A DNA stretch of 6,299 nucleotides from assembly GCA_947632165.1 (NCBI GenBank), contig CANROI010000079.1, positions 1 through 6,299 of the forward strand. The letters run 5' to 3'. Positions 1 to 5,639 of the stretch are shown here, piece by piece (positions within the stretch are counted from its first letter, which is position 1; the number at the start of each line of letters is the position of its first letter). The position numbers and the translations under genes were made by a program. This DNA is from an uncultured Clostridia bacterium (GTDB lineage Bacteria > Bacillota > Clostridia > Christensenellales > Borkfalkiaceae). Below the pieces are notes generated by a model. It did not search any database. It was not told the DNA's origin and was given only the letters and a program-made list of their open reading frames with translations.

Positions 1-59
1 TCTCGTTCATCAATGCCTTCCAACCAATGAAAATCCGTGGCGTCAATCGAAAAACTCAT
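1..59 (-). CDS. 5' end of an unidentified gene, cut by the window edge
   Basis: An ATG at 59 opens a frame that stays open to base 1 (19 full codons, beginning MSFSIDATDFHWLEG). A GGAG ribosome binding site lies at 69-66, six bases before the ATG, which makes this a believable start. It begins 42 bases after the EamA transporter stop on the same strand, so the two could be cotranscribed. I do not recognise the product from 19 residues: it has no signal peptide and no membrane segment and looks cytoplasmic. The call rests on the start context and the same-strand position only. Confidence 0.55.
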   Translation of the reverse strand, partial: MSFSIDATDFHWLEGIDER

Positions 60-101
60 ATTTTTCTCCGCTAAATTGAAAATATCGCTGAACTTGGAAA
101 T

Positions 102-971
102 TTATGTAAACACAGCCATAAAAATAGTTCCGGCTGTCAACATCGCTAAACCAACCCACGCCTTTACAGACAGCTTTTCTTTGAATAGGAAAAGAGAAAA
201 TATCACGGTTATCAAGATACTCAATTTATCAATCGGCACGACAACGCTGACCTGCCCTTGCTGTATTGCGTAATAATAACACAGCCAACTTGCGCCTGTT
301 GCCAATCCCGAAAGGACAAGAAAGATAATTTCTTTGCCTTTTAAGTTTTTTACAAATTTTACTTCCCTTCTGCAAAGCACAATCAGCCAAGCCAATACAA
401 GCACAACACACGTACGGATAGCAGTCGCCGCGTTAGAATCTACGTTTTCTATCCCTATCTTTGCAAGGATAGAAGTTGCCGCCGCAAATACAGCAGAAAG
501 AATAGCAAAGATAAGCCATGCAAATTTGCTTTTATCCTCGCCGTGTTTGATATCGGTCATTAAAAACGTTCCCACGGCAATAGCGGCAAGGCAAATCAGT
601 TTGACCCACCAAAGCGTGCGTTCATCGGGGAAAATGATGATCGCAAACAGCACCGATAAAACCACGCTCGACTTGTCTACCGCCGAAACTTTTGAAACCT
701 CGCCAAGTGACAGAGCCTTAAAATAACATATCCAACTTGCGCCCGTTGCCAATCCCGAAAGAATCAAGAATATCCACGATTTCACGGATATTCCCGCAAG
801 AGTTTTGTATGCGCCCGTAATGAATACGATGATCCATGCGAACACCAATACTACCGAAGTCCGCACGGCAGTAGCAACATTTGAATTGACGTTTTTTACT
901 CCGTATTTTGAAAGTATCGCCGTTAAACCCGCGAAAACCGCAGACAAAACAGCCGCAAAAATCCACAACAT
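102..971 (-). CDS. EamA/DMT-superfamily membrane transporter with two near-duplicate halves
   Basis: This is a 289-residue integral membrane protein, the usual size for a two-domain EamA (drug/metabolite transporter) family member with about ten membrane segments. The family moves metabolites, amino acids or drugs across the cytoplasmic membrane; the substrate cannot be read from the sequence. The halves repeat at a constant offset of 149 residues: LSAVFA at 9 and 158, and the ten residues LSGLATGASW at 71 and 220. Residues 9-50 match 158-199 at 28 of 42 positions. Each half ends its core with a VDK/IDK motif (98-100 and 247-249) followed by a hydrophobic segment. The start is the ATG at 971; its ribosome binding site is weak (GGGATGAAG-like), but an extended -10 promoter lies just upstream. 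The gene is AT-richer than the pil genes. The family call is firm; the direction and substrate of transport are unknown. Confidence 0.9.
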   Translation of the reverse strand: MLWIFAAVLSAVFAGLTAILSKYGVKNVNSNVATAVRTSVVLVFAWIIVFITGAYKTLAGISVKSWIFLILSGLATGASWICYFKALSLGEVSKVSAVDKSSVVLSVLFAIIIFPDERTLWWVKLICLAAIAVGTFLMTDIKHGEDKSKFAWLIFAILSAVFAAATSILAKIGIENVDSNAATAIRTCVVLVLAWLIVLCRREVKFVKNLKGKEIIFLVLSGLATGASWLCYYYAIQQGQVSVVVPIDKLSILITVIFSLFLFKEKLSVKAWVGLAMLTAGTIFMAVFT

Positions 972-1000
972 AATATCTTCATCCCATTTATCGTACCAAG

Positions 1001-1030
1001 ATTATATCATAAACAAACACATAAATTCAA
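1001..1030 (-). promoter_or_regulatory. Sigma-A-type promoter of the EamA transporter gene
   Basis: On the minus strand there is a -35 box TTGAAT (1030-1025), an 18-base spacer, and a perfect -10 TATAAT (1006-1001) preceded by TGA, i.e. an extended TGn -10. The ATG at 971 lies 30 bases past the -10, leaving a short leader. An imperfect palindrome (CCAAGGG...CCCCAATGG, 1034-1057) lies just upstream of the -35 box and could be an operator, but nothing confirms that. Confidence 0.7.
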
Positions 1031-1137
1031 CGCCCAAGGGTAATAATTCCCCAATGGCATTCAGGCGCGGACAAGCTCATGCCTGCAACCGAACGAACAG
1101 ATGGACAAACAGACTTTTGAAAAATTGTCGATCTGCG

Positions 1138-1701
1138 TTATTCGGCGGTCACGATCTCGACCGTCGTGTCTTTTTCGGGCATTTTGGAAGCCTCGAATTT
1201 CTCGACGGTCATTTCGGCGCCGTTCACCGTGATCGTCTTCACTTCTTCCGGCAGCGGAACGACGTCCGAGAAAGGATGCCCCGCCGTGACATACCCCTCT
1301 TCGGTGACATCGCCGTCGATTTTCACCGTAAGAAGGTAGAACGTCCCGGAAAACGCCAGCGTCTGGCCGTTGACATGCGCCGTCACGCTGATGTCTTTGC
1401 CGTGAAGCGTCCCCGTGGCGGTATCTTCCGTATCAAAATCGAAGGAGATCTCTCCTTCTGCAGAAACCGTATAGCGGAACTCGATGTTCGATTCCGGTGC
1501 GTTTGTAAGGTTGATCCTGCCCTCCGCCTGCTCCGATTCGGGGAAGAGCATCACGGCGACCAGATTGCCCGATCCGTCGTAGCTCCCGACCACGCCCGTG
1601 AATCTCCTTGCAAAGGGCGCCGATCCGCAGGCCGCAAGGAATGCCGAGAGGACAAACACGCATACGACGGAAAGAGCCGTAAAAATTTTGCAACGTTTCA
1701 T
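1138..1701 (-). CDS. Small secreted lipoprotein of unknown function
   Basis: The 187-residue product starts MKRCKIFTALS, has a hydrophobic signal segment (about 6-22) and a lipobox L-A-A-C with Cys25 as the lipidated residue, so it should be anchored on the outer face of the cytoplasmic membrane. The rest is strand-rich, acidic and without further membrane segments. The C-terminal part (about 125-187), with a VNG turn and an MPEKDTTVEI ending, loosely recalls the small InlB-type/bacterial repeat modules of surface proteins; that resemblance is weak. The ATG at 1701 is chosen because AAGGAG (1714-1709) sits seven bases before it. An ATG at 1707 is only one base from that site, and a longer frame opening at 1746 has no ribosome binding site and would bury the signal peptide. 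It follows the pil terminator, so it is probably a separate unit. A role in pilus function is possible but unsupported. Confidence 0.8.
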   Translation of the reverse strand: MKRCKIFTALSVVCVFVLSAFLAACGSAPFARRFTGVVGSYDGSGNLVAVMLFPESEQAEGRINLTNAPESNIEFRYTVSAEGEISFDFDTEDTATGTLHGKDISVTAHVNGQTLAFSGTFYLLTVKIDGDVTEEGYVTAGHPFSDVVPLPEEVKTITVNGAEMTVEKFEASKMPEKDTTVEIVTAE

Positions 1702-1708
1702 AACCATT

Positions 1709-1714
1709 CTCCTT
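1709..1714 (-). promoter_or_regulatory. Ribosome binding site fixing the lipoprotein start
   Basis: AAGGAG on the minus strand, seven bases upstream of the ATG at 1701. It rules out the in-frame upstream ATGs at 1707 (one base away) and 1746 (upstream of the site). Confidence 0.8.
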
Positions 1715-1758
1715 GCCTTTGGTGTGATTTTTGTACAAATGAGCATTTACCGTAACGG

Positions 1759-1787
1759 AAAAGCGGGAACGAAAGTTCCCGCTTTTT
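1759..1787 (-). terminator. Intrinsic terminator closing the pil operon
   Basis: A perfect 12-bp stem (1759-1770 with 1775-1786) encloses a four-base loop. Read on the minus strand, it is preceded by an A run, has a GC-rich core (GCGGGAAC) and ends in TTTT. It lies 41 bases after the pilO stop and before the lipoprotein gene, where a terminator of minus-strand transcription is expected. The plus strand is also terminator-like (GAAA loop, then TTTTT), but no plus-strand gene leads into it. Confidence 0.75.
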
Positions 1788-1827
1788 GAATCCGGATGGG
1801 AACGCGGTATGAGCGCCGCGGCCTGTT

Positions 1828-2391
1828 TCAGGCGAGTTCGTAGAAGATGACCGTCGTGTTGACCGTGACGGAATCATCGGCAACGCTGCCGTTCGAGGGC
1901 GAGATCGTAAGCCCGTTCATGAGGCTGCGATACGGCGTGTGCGTGAGCGCAATGAGGATCTCCTTCGCCTGATCGAAGCTGTCGCACCTGAAATTGAAAG
2001 TGAACGTGCGGGAATAGATCCCGTCATCCTCCAGGAGCGTATTGCCCGTGTTGGTGATCGTACGGTTCGTGATCCCGGCAAAGATGACGTCGAACTGCGC
2101 ATAGAGCGCCTCGTCGTTCTGATACTTCGGCATGAATGTACGCTCATTCTCGGGAAGTTTGAGGATATCTTCGAGCTCTTTCGACATGCGGTCGTAGTTC
2201 GCTTCGCGCTGCTCGGCGACCTGGATCTGCAGAGCAAGTTCCGCGCGGTCCTCTTCAAGTTGGGTCTGGCGGTCCTGAATGGGATAGAACACGAGCCAGA
2301 AATACAGCCCGATGAGGAGAATGACAAGGAGCACTACCAAAAGAATGAGTTCGCGGAGCGTAAATTTACGAGACAGATATTTATTTGCCAT
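1828..2391 (-). CDS. pilO: Type IV pilus inner-membrane alignment protein PilO
   Basis: A 187-residue bitopic membrane protein with PilO architecture: a short basic cytoplasmic tail (1-13, MANKYLSRKF...), one membrane segment (about 14-36), a charged coiled coil (about 38-78, rich in E, R and Q), then a compact extracytoplasmic domain (about 84-187) of the alternating strand/helix kind expected of the ferredoxin-like PilO fold. In T4P systems PilO pairs with PilN and, through PilM, links the pilin platform to the motor ATPases. The start is firm: AGGAGG lies eight bases before the ATG at 2391, inside the end of pilN, and the pilN stop (2395-2393) lies directly before the start, pointing to coupled translation. 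It is the last gene of the operon, with a terminator 41 bases on. The family is divergent in sequence, so the name rests on architecture and on its place after pilM and pilN. Confidence 0.85.
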   Translation of the reverse strand: MANKYLSRKFTLRELILLVVLLVILLIGLYFWLVFYPIQDRQTQLEEDRAELALQIQVAEQREANYDRMSKELEDILKLPENERTFMPKYQNDEALYAQFDVIFAGITNRTITNTGNTLLEDDGIYSRTFTFNFRCDSFDQAKEILIALTHTPYRSLMNGLTISPSNGSVADDSVTVNTTVIFYELA

Positions 2392-2392
2392 C

Positions 2393-3253
2393 TCAGTTGC
2401 CTCCTTTTTGTGAATTGACGAGCGTGATCGCCATGGTCAATCTGGGTTCGGAGCTCTCCTGTGCGGTGAACATCCTGTAATTCACCGTCTCAACGATCTC
2501 CTCTGCCAAAAGTGTAACATAGAGCGAGGAAGCCGTCGCTTCATCGATCCCGGAGGCGGTCAGGCTGATCGCGTTGCTCGAAATGGAGAGCGACTGCACC
2601 TTCCCCACCGCAAACACGGTCCTGCCGAGCATTTCGAGCACGTCGAGACGGTCGACAAGCGTCTTATCATAGTGTTCGTAATTGTACTTGAGGTAGTCCT
2701 CGCGCACGCTGTCGTAATCCTTGATCTTATCCTGGATCTGCGTCAGCTTGTCGCGGTCGGAAGCGAGATCCGCCTCCGCCTGTTCGATCGCGCGGTAAGG
2801 CTGATAGATGCCGAAGAACTCGATGAGGAGCACGACGAGCATGATCGCAACAAAGAGCAGGCAGAAGAGCTGAACGGAGATGGAGTTCTTCTCCTTCATG
2901 CACAGGTTCAGCGTGTTCTTTTCGCGGTTGCGGGACTGCTTGGACGCTTTTTCCGCCTTCGCGCGCTTTTCATCCTTCTTCTCAGACTTTTCGTCCTTCT
3001 TCGCGGACTTTTCGTCTTTCTTCGCGGACTTTTCGTCTTTCTTCGCGGACTTTTCGTCTTTCTCAACGGGAGTTTCGGCCTCGGCGACGGGCTCCTTCTG
3101 TTCGACATTTTCCGCCGTTACTGCAGGAGTTTCGGCTTGCTCGGCAGGAGTTTCGGCCTCGGCGACAGCGGTCTCCATCTTTTCGGGCTCGGCCACTGCG
3201 ATGGGCTCCTGCTTTGCCGCCTTGTTCTTGGCATTTTTTCTTTTTTTACTCAT
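2393..3253 (-). CDS. pilN: Type IV pilus protein PilN with a long repetitive cytoplasmic extension
   Basis: The 286-residue product has two parts. Residues 1-112 are highly charged and low-complexity: a Lys-rich start (MSKKRKNAKNK), an Ala/Glu/Pro stretch with two VAEAETP copies (30-36 and 56-62), and about five heptads of the KDEKSAK type (about 65-99). Residues 113-286 look like PilN: a short TLNL stretch (114-117) where the PilM-binding INLLP motif normally opens the protein, one membrane segment (about 128-150), a coiled coil (about 155-195), and a small alpha/beta domain to the C terminus. PilN normally binds PilM with its cytoplasmic N terminus and PilO in the membrane and outside. Typical PilN is about 180-200 residues, so the extension accounts for the extra length. 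The ATG at 3253 is preferred because AGGAGG is six bases upstream; an in-frame ATG at 3268 overlaps the pilM stop (ATGA) but has no good ribosome binding site. Confidence 0.85.
   Translation of the reverse strand: MSKKRKNAKNKAAKQEPIAVAEPEKMETAVAEAETPAEQAETPAVTAENVEQKEPVAEAETPVEKDEKSAKKDEKSAKKDEKSAKKDEKSEKKDEKRAKAEKASKQSRNREKNTLNLCMKEKNSISVQLFCLLFVAIMLVVLLIEFFGIYQPYRAIEQAEADLASDRDKLTQIQDKIKDYDSVREDYLKYNYEHYDKTLVDRLDVLEMLGRTVFAVGKVQSLSISSNAISLTASGIDEATASSLYVTLLAEEIVETVNYRMFTAQESSEPRLTMAITLVNSQKGGN
2958..3062 (-). repeat. 21-bp tandem repeat inside pilN (about five units)
   Basis: Three units are identical 21-mers (3042-3062, 3021-3041, 3000-3020). Then come one diverged unit (2979-2999) and a more diverged one (2958-2978). 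Each codes for one heptad of the KDEKSAK type (KDEKSEK and KDEKRAK in the diverged ones). Because 21 is a multiple of three, gain or loss of a unit by slippage changes protein length without a frameshift. Confidence 0.95.
3069..3166 (-). repeat. 20-base direct repeat in the Ala/Glu/Pro part of pilN
   Basis: An identical 20-base segment occurs at 3069-3088 and 3147-3166, 78 bases (26 codons) apart, giving the two VAEAETP copies; a third partial copy (GGAGTTTCGGC on the plus strand) begins at 3126. It adds to the heptad array as a sign that the PilN extension grew by duplication. Confidence 0.85.
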
Positions 3254-3265
3254 ATCGTTCCTCCT
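3254..3265 (-). promoter_or_regulatory. Ribosome binding site that decides the pilN start
   Basis: On the minus strand the pilM stop TGA runs directly into AGGAGG and six more bases before the ATG at 3253. The tight layout suggests that ribosomes ending pilM restart on pilN. Confidence 0.8.
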
Positions 3266-4248
3266 CATTGCAGCGCAACGCCCGCCGCGACGGCAACGGT
3301 CTGAAAATCGATTTTTTCTTTGCCCTTCTGCTCGCCGAAGAACTCCGACATATCCGTAAGTTCGACGGGCAGGGTATCCCGAAGGGTCTTCATGAGCTCT
3401 TCGTTATTGGCGCCGCCACCGCAGCAATGGAGATGCGCAAGGGAGCCACCGCCGTTGAAACGGTAGAAGTTGACCGCCTTGAGCACTTCGAATGCGATCG
3501 AGCGGTAGATGACGCGGCACTCTTCGAGCCCATTCACGCCCTCGAAGTTGTTTTCGCGGTAAGTCGCGGAGAGGTGCTTCGAATCGACGCCGAAGTGTTC
3601 GGCGATGACCTCGTCGAGGGCGTTGCAACCGTAGTCGATGATGCGGACGCTCTCGAAGCGGGATCCGACGAAGAGATAGAGCCGGACGGCGTTGTGCCCG
3701 ATATCGAGGATGCCGTGGCTGTGATTATATTCCCCGCAGCGCAGAATGTTGGCGAGTGAGAGCTCTTCGGGAATGATGGTCTTCAAATGGAAGCCCGCCT
3801 TCCGGAACATATCGATATAGTCGCTGACGACCTCCTTGCGGGCGGCGGCGGCGAGCACGTCGAGTTCCGGCGGCTTGCCCTCCCCCGTCTGCACGGCGTC
3901 GATGATGGCGCAGTCGAAGAAGTAATTGCTCTTGTCGTCGGTGATGAAATCCTGGAAGCCGTAAGGCAGGTTGAAGATCAGCTGCTCACGGGTCTTTGCA
4001 ACGACGGAGAAGCGACGGCAATAGCAGAGCGTGGCGGGCAGGACGATGCCTGCGTTCTTGACGCCGAGCTTATATTTTTTGCGGATATCCTTGAGAAAAT
4101 CGGTCATTGCCTCGAAAGAGGTAATGGCACCGTTTTTCACGATGTCCTCGGGAAGACGCTCGGTAATGCCACGCACGATCTCGCCTTTTTTCATGACAGC
4201 GATGTGAATGTCATGATTCCCGATGTCGAATCCGACGCATTTTTTCAT
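3265..4248 (-). CDS. pilM: Type IV pilus actin-like ATPase PilM
   Basis: The 327-residue soluble protein has the actin/FtsA-like fold signatures of PilM in order: a phosphate-1 loop near the N terminus (GFDIGNHDIHIAV, 6-18), a second phosphate motif (ILDIGHNAVRLYLF, 180-193), and the glycine-rich adenosine motif (HCCGGGANNEE, 274-284). PilM sits on the cytoplasmic face, binds nucleotide and the N-terminal tail of PilN, and couples the pilus motor to the PilN/PilO membrane pair. The length is slightly under the usual 350 or so. It starts at the ATG at 4248 with AAGGAG six bases upstream, and its stop lies 11 bases before the pilN start. It is unusually Cys-rich for this family (for example C75, C77, C275, C276); whether that means anything is unknown. 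Identification is firm from the motifs plus the pilN/pilO neighbours. Confidence 0.93.
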   Translation of the reverse strand: MKKCVGFDIGNHDIHIAVMKKGEIVRGITERLPEDIVKNGAITSFEAMTDFLKDIRKKYKLGVKNAGIVLPATLCYCRRFSVVAKTREQLIFNLPYGFQDFITDDKSNYFFDCAIIDAVQTGEGKPPELDVLAAAARKEVVSDYIDMFRKAGFHLKTIIPEELSLANILRCGEYNHSHGILDIGHNAVRLYLFVGSRFESVRIIDYGCNALDEVIAEHFGVDSKHLSATYRENNFEGVNGLEECRVIYRSIAFEVLKAVNFYRFNGGGSLAHLHCCGGGANNEELMKTLRDTLPVELTDMSEFFGEQKGKEKIDFQTVAVAAGVALQ

Positions 4249-4283
4249 GACTTACTCCTTATTTCCTTGTGAATTATGCTTTG

Positions 4284-4312
4284 AGCCTTCAGCGCCGAAG
4301 CGCGGCAAGGCT
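4284..4312. other. Hairpin in the pilD-pilM gap
   Basis: In the 76-base gap between the pilD stop and the pilM start, AGCCTT (4284-4289) pairs with AAGGCT (4307-4312), and inside it GCGC (4292-4295) pairs with GCGC (4300-4303) around a four-base loop that reads TTCG on the minus strand (a stable UUCG tetraloop in RNA). On the transcribed minus strand it has no T run behind it, so it is not a clear terminator; an mRNA processing or stability element is one option. Confidence 0.45.
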
Positions 4313-4324
4313 TTTCAGTCCGAA

Positions 4325-5110
4325 TCAGCCCAACAGGGACATGTACCAATCGATGAATTCCTGCCCGATGAGGAGCGCGAAGAGCGCGGCGAGCGCGATC
4401 GCGGGCCCGAACGGGAACTCCTTCTGTTTGCCCTTCTTGGGAAGAATGGCGAAGAACAGCCCGATGATACACGAAAAGAAGATGCACAGCAGCCCTTGCC
4501 CCAGCCCCAAGAAGAGCCCGAGGACGAAGAAGAGCTTCACGTCGCCGAAGCCGAGCGCCTCTTTGCGGAGCACGAACCCGACGACAAGCGAGACTGCAAG
4601 CATTCCGCCCGCGAGCACCAACCCGCCGAGCAGCCCATCCTTGACGGCCTCGACGCCGCTCGTAAAGGGCAGGAACACGAGATAGTCGACAAGCGCGAGC
4701 AAATGCAGGCCGTCGGGGATCTCGAGTGTGTCGCAGTCGATGAGCGAGACCGCAAGCAGCGCCGAAAACAGGATGAGGTACTCGAGCGTCTCGAGGCTGA
4801 ACCCGAACTTCCAATAGATCGCCGCATAGGCGAGCGCTCCCAACACTTCGGTGAGGAGACAGCGGATCGGGATCGGCGCACCGCAGGATCTGCATTTGCC
4901 CCGAAGGAACAGATAGCTGAAGATCGGAATGAGATCCAAGACGCCGAGCGTATGCCCGCAGACGGGGCAATGGCTTCTTCCGCGGAAGACGCTCTCTTTG
5001 GTGATATATCGGTCGGCGGCGCAGGTGATAAAGCTGCCCATGCACGCGCCGAGGGCGAACAGGATCACGGTCAGGTAGATATCCACCGCGAGAGGTAGTT
5101 GTATGTGCAT
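4325..5110 (-). CDS. pilD: Prepilin peptidase / N-methyltransferase (A24 family, PilD)
   Basis: The 261-residue polytopic membrane enzyme cuts the leader from type IV prepilins and usually N-methylates the new N-terminal residue. It shows the full bifunctional layout: an N-terminal membrane segment (about 11-30, with GSF), the cytoplasmic methyltransferase-associated domain with a zinc-type CPVC (48-51) and CRSC (73-76) pair, then further membrane segments carrying both catalytic aspartates of this aspartic protease family: D125 in SLIDCDTLEIPD and D190 in GFGDVKL. The length is normal. The ATG at 5110 has a GGGTGA ribosome binding site seven bases upstream, which is itself part of a degenerate repeat copy. 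It is followed by pilM after 76 bases, and the pilin it should process lies upstream past the repeat array. All key residues are present, so it is probably active. Confidence 0.95.
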   Translation of the reverse strand: MHIQLPLAVDIYLTVILFALGACMGSFITCAADRYITKESVFRGRSHCPVCGHTLGVLDLIPIFSYLFLRGKCRSCGAPIPIRCLLTEVLGALAYAAIYWKFGFSLETLEYLILFSALLAVSLIDCDTLEIPDGLHLLALVDYLVFLPFTSGVEAVKDGLLGGLVLAGGMLAVSLVVGFVLRKEALGFGDVKLFFVLGLFLGLGQGLLCIFFSCIIGLFFAILPKKGKQKEFPFGPAIALAALFALLIGQEFIDWYMSLLG

Positions 5111-5115
5111 ATTTC

Positions 5116-5134
5116 TGTCACCCTGTGCTGGGTC
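5116..5134. repeat. Degenerate A copy carrying the pilD ribosome binding site
   Basis: TGTCACCCTG followed by TGCTGGGTCG keeps the two ends of the A repeat with most of the middle lost. ACCC (5120-5123) can pair with GGGT (5130-5133) around six bases. On the minus strand the arm at 5123-5120 reads GGGT and, with the next GA, forms the GGGTGA ribosome binding site of pilD. Confidence 0.7.
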
Positions 5135-5162
5135 GTGGTTTTTGCTGCGGCGATGCCGTTCT

Positions 5163-5192
5163 ATTTTATCACCCTGCCCCGCATTATGTCAC
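5163..5192 (-). promoter_or_regulatory. Possible promoter for pilD inside the repeat array
   Basis: On the minus strand GTGACA (5192-5187, one base off TTGACA) is followed by an 18-base spacer and TAAAAT (5168-5163), 53 bases before the pilD ATG. The -35-like half is the outer end of the A1 repeat. This is a weak match in AT-containing sequence and may be chance. Confidence 0.25.
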
Positions 5193-5266
5193 CCTGAACG
5201 CAGTTGAAGGGTCGCCTTGGCATTGGAGTAATGCTGCGGCGATGCTTCGACACGCTCAGCATGACA
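5187..5266. repeat. Repeat unit 1 (A1 + B1)
   Basis: A1 is 5187-5215 and B1 is 5241-5266, separated by 25 bases of linker. A1 is an uninterrupted copy with stem ACCCT/AGGGT; B1 is a consensus copy with stem ATGCT/AGCAT. Confidence 0.9.
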
Positions 5267-5324
5267 ATTTTTATATTGCCGTTCTATCATGTCACCCTGC
5301 CCCGCATTATGTCACCCTTTATAA

Positions 5325-5435
5325 TGTCACCCTGAACGAAGGCGTTAGCCGAAGTTGAAGGGTCGCCTTGGCATTGGGCAGCCGCCTTGGCTTTGAATAA
5401 TGCTGCGGCGATGCTTCGACACGCTCAGCATGACA
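5325..5435. repeat. Repeat unit 2 (A2 + B2), A2 with an insert at the hairpin tip
   Basis: A2 (5325-5366) carries about 13 extra bases in its centre, including the small palindrome GGCGTTAGCC, which would lengthen the hairpin tip. B2 is 5410-5435 and matches consensus. A partial A copy (TGTCACCC) ends at 5317, just before the unit. Confidence 0.9.
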
Positions 5436-5469
5436 TTATTGGTATTGCTACGGCGATGCCATTCTATTA

Positions 5470-5617
5470 TGTCACCCTGCCCCGCGCGAAGTTCTGATTC
5501 TCTAAGCGCGGCACGAGCCGTAGGCGAGTAACGAAGGCGTTAGCCGCAGTTGAAGGGTCGCCTTAGCATTGGCCTTGGGTAATTCTATGGCGATGCTTCG
5601 ACACGCTCAGCATGGCA
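5470..5617. repeat. Repeat unit 3 (A3 + B3), A3 split by a 67-base insert
   Basis: The left end of A3 (5470-5479) is separated from its right end (5547-5561) by 5480-5546. The insert contains an inverted repeat, CCGCGC (5482-5487) with GCGCGG (5506-5511), then GCCGTAGGC and the same GGCGTTAGCC palindrome seen in A2. B3 (5592-5617) differs from consensus by one base (TGGCA for TGACA). Confidence 0.88.
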
Positions 5618-5639
5618 TTTTTATACTGCCGTTCTATTT

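Noticed and set aside
1091..1130. Terminator after the lipoprotein gene
   Set aside because: Only a weak bulged pairing (GACAATTTT with AAAAGTC) was found, and no run of T follows it.
805..1755. 316-codon plus-strand open frame
   Set aside because: It runs antisense through the start of EamA, the promoter region and the whole lipoprotein gene. Its product is Arg/His-rich with no domain, and the minus-strand genes have signal peptide, membrane and ribosome binding site evidence.
4284..4312. Terminator between pilD and pilM
   Set aside because: The hairpin is real, but the T run is on the plus-strand side only. The genes read on the minus strand, so termination there is not supported.
4223..5098. 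Long plus-strand and other-frame open frames opposite pilD
   Set aside because: Antisense to a peptidase with all catalytic residues intact. The predicted proteins are low-complexity (E/R-rich) and arise from the high GC content.
5125..5358. Plus-strand open frame across the repeat array
   Set aside because: It translates repeat copies (MLRHAQHD, VTLNAVEGSP), has no ribosome binding site and changes with each repeat. Such peptides are artefacts of palindromic repeats.
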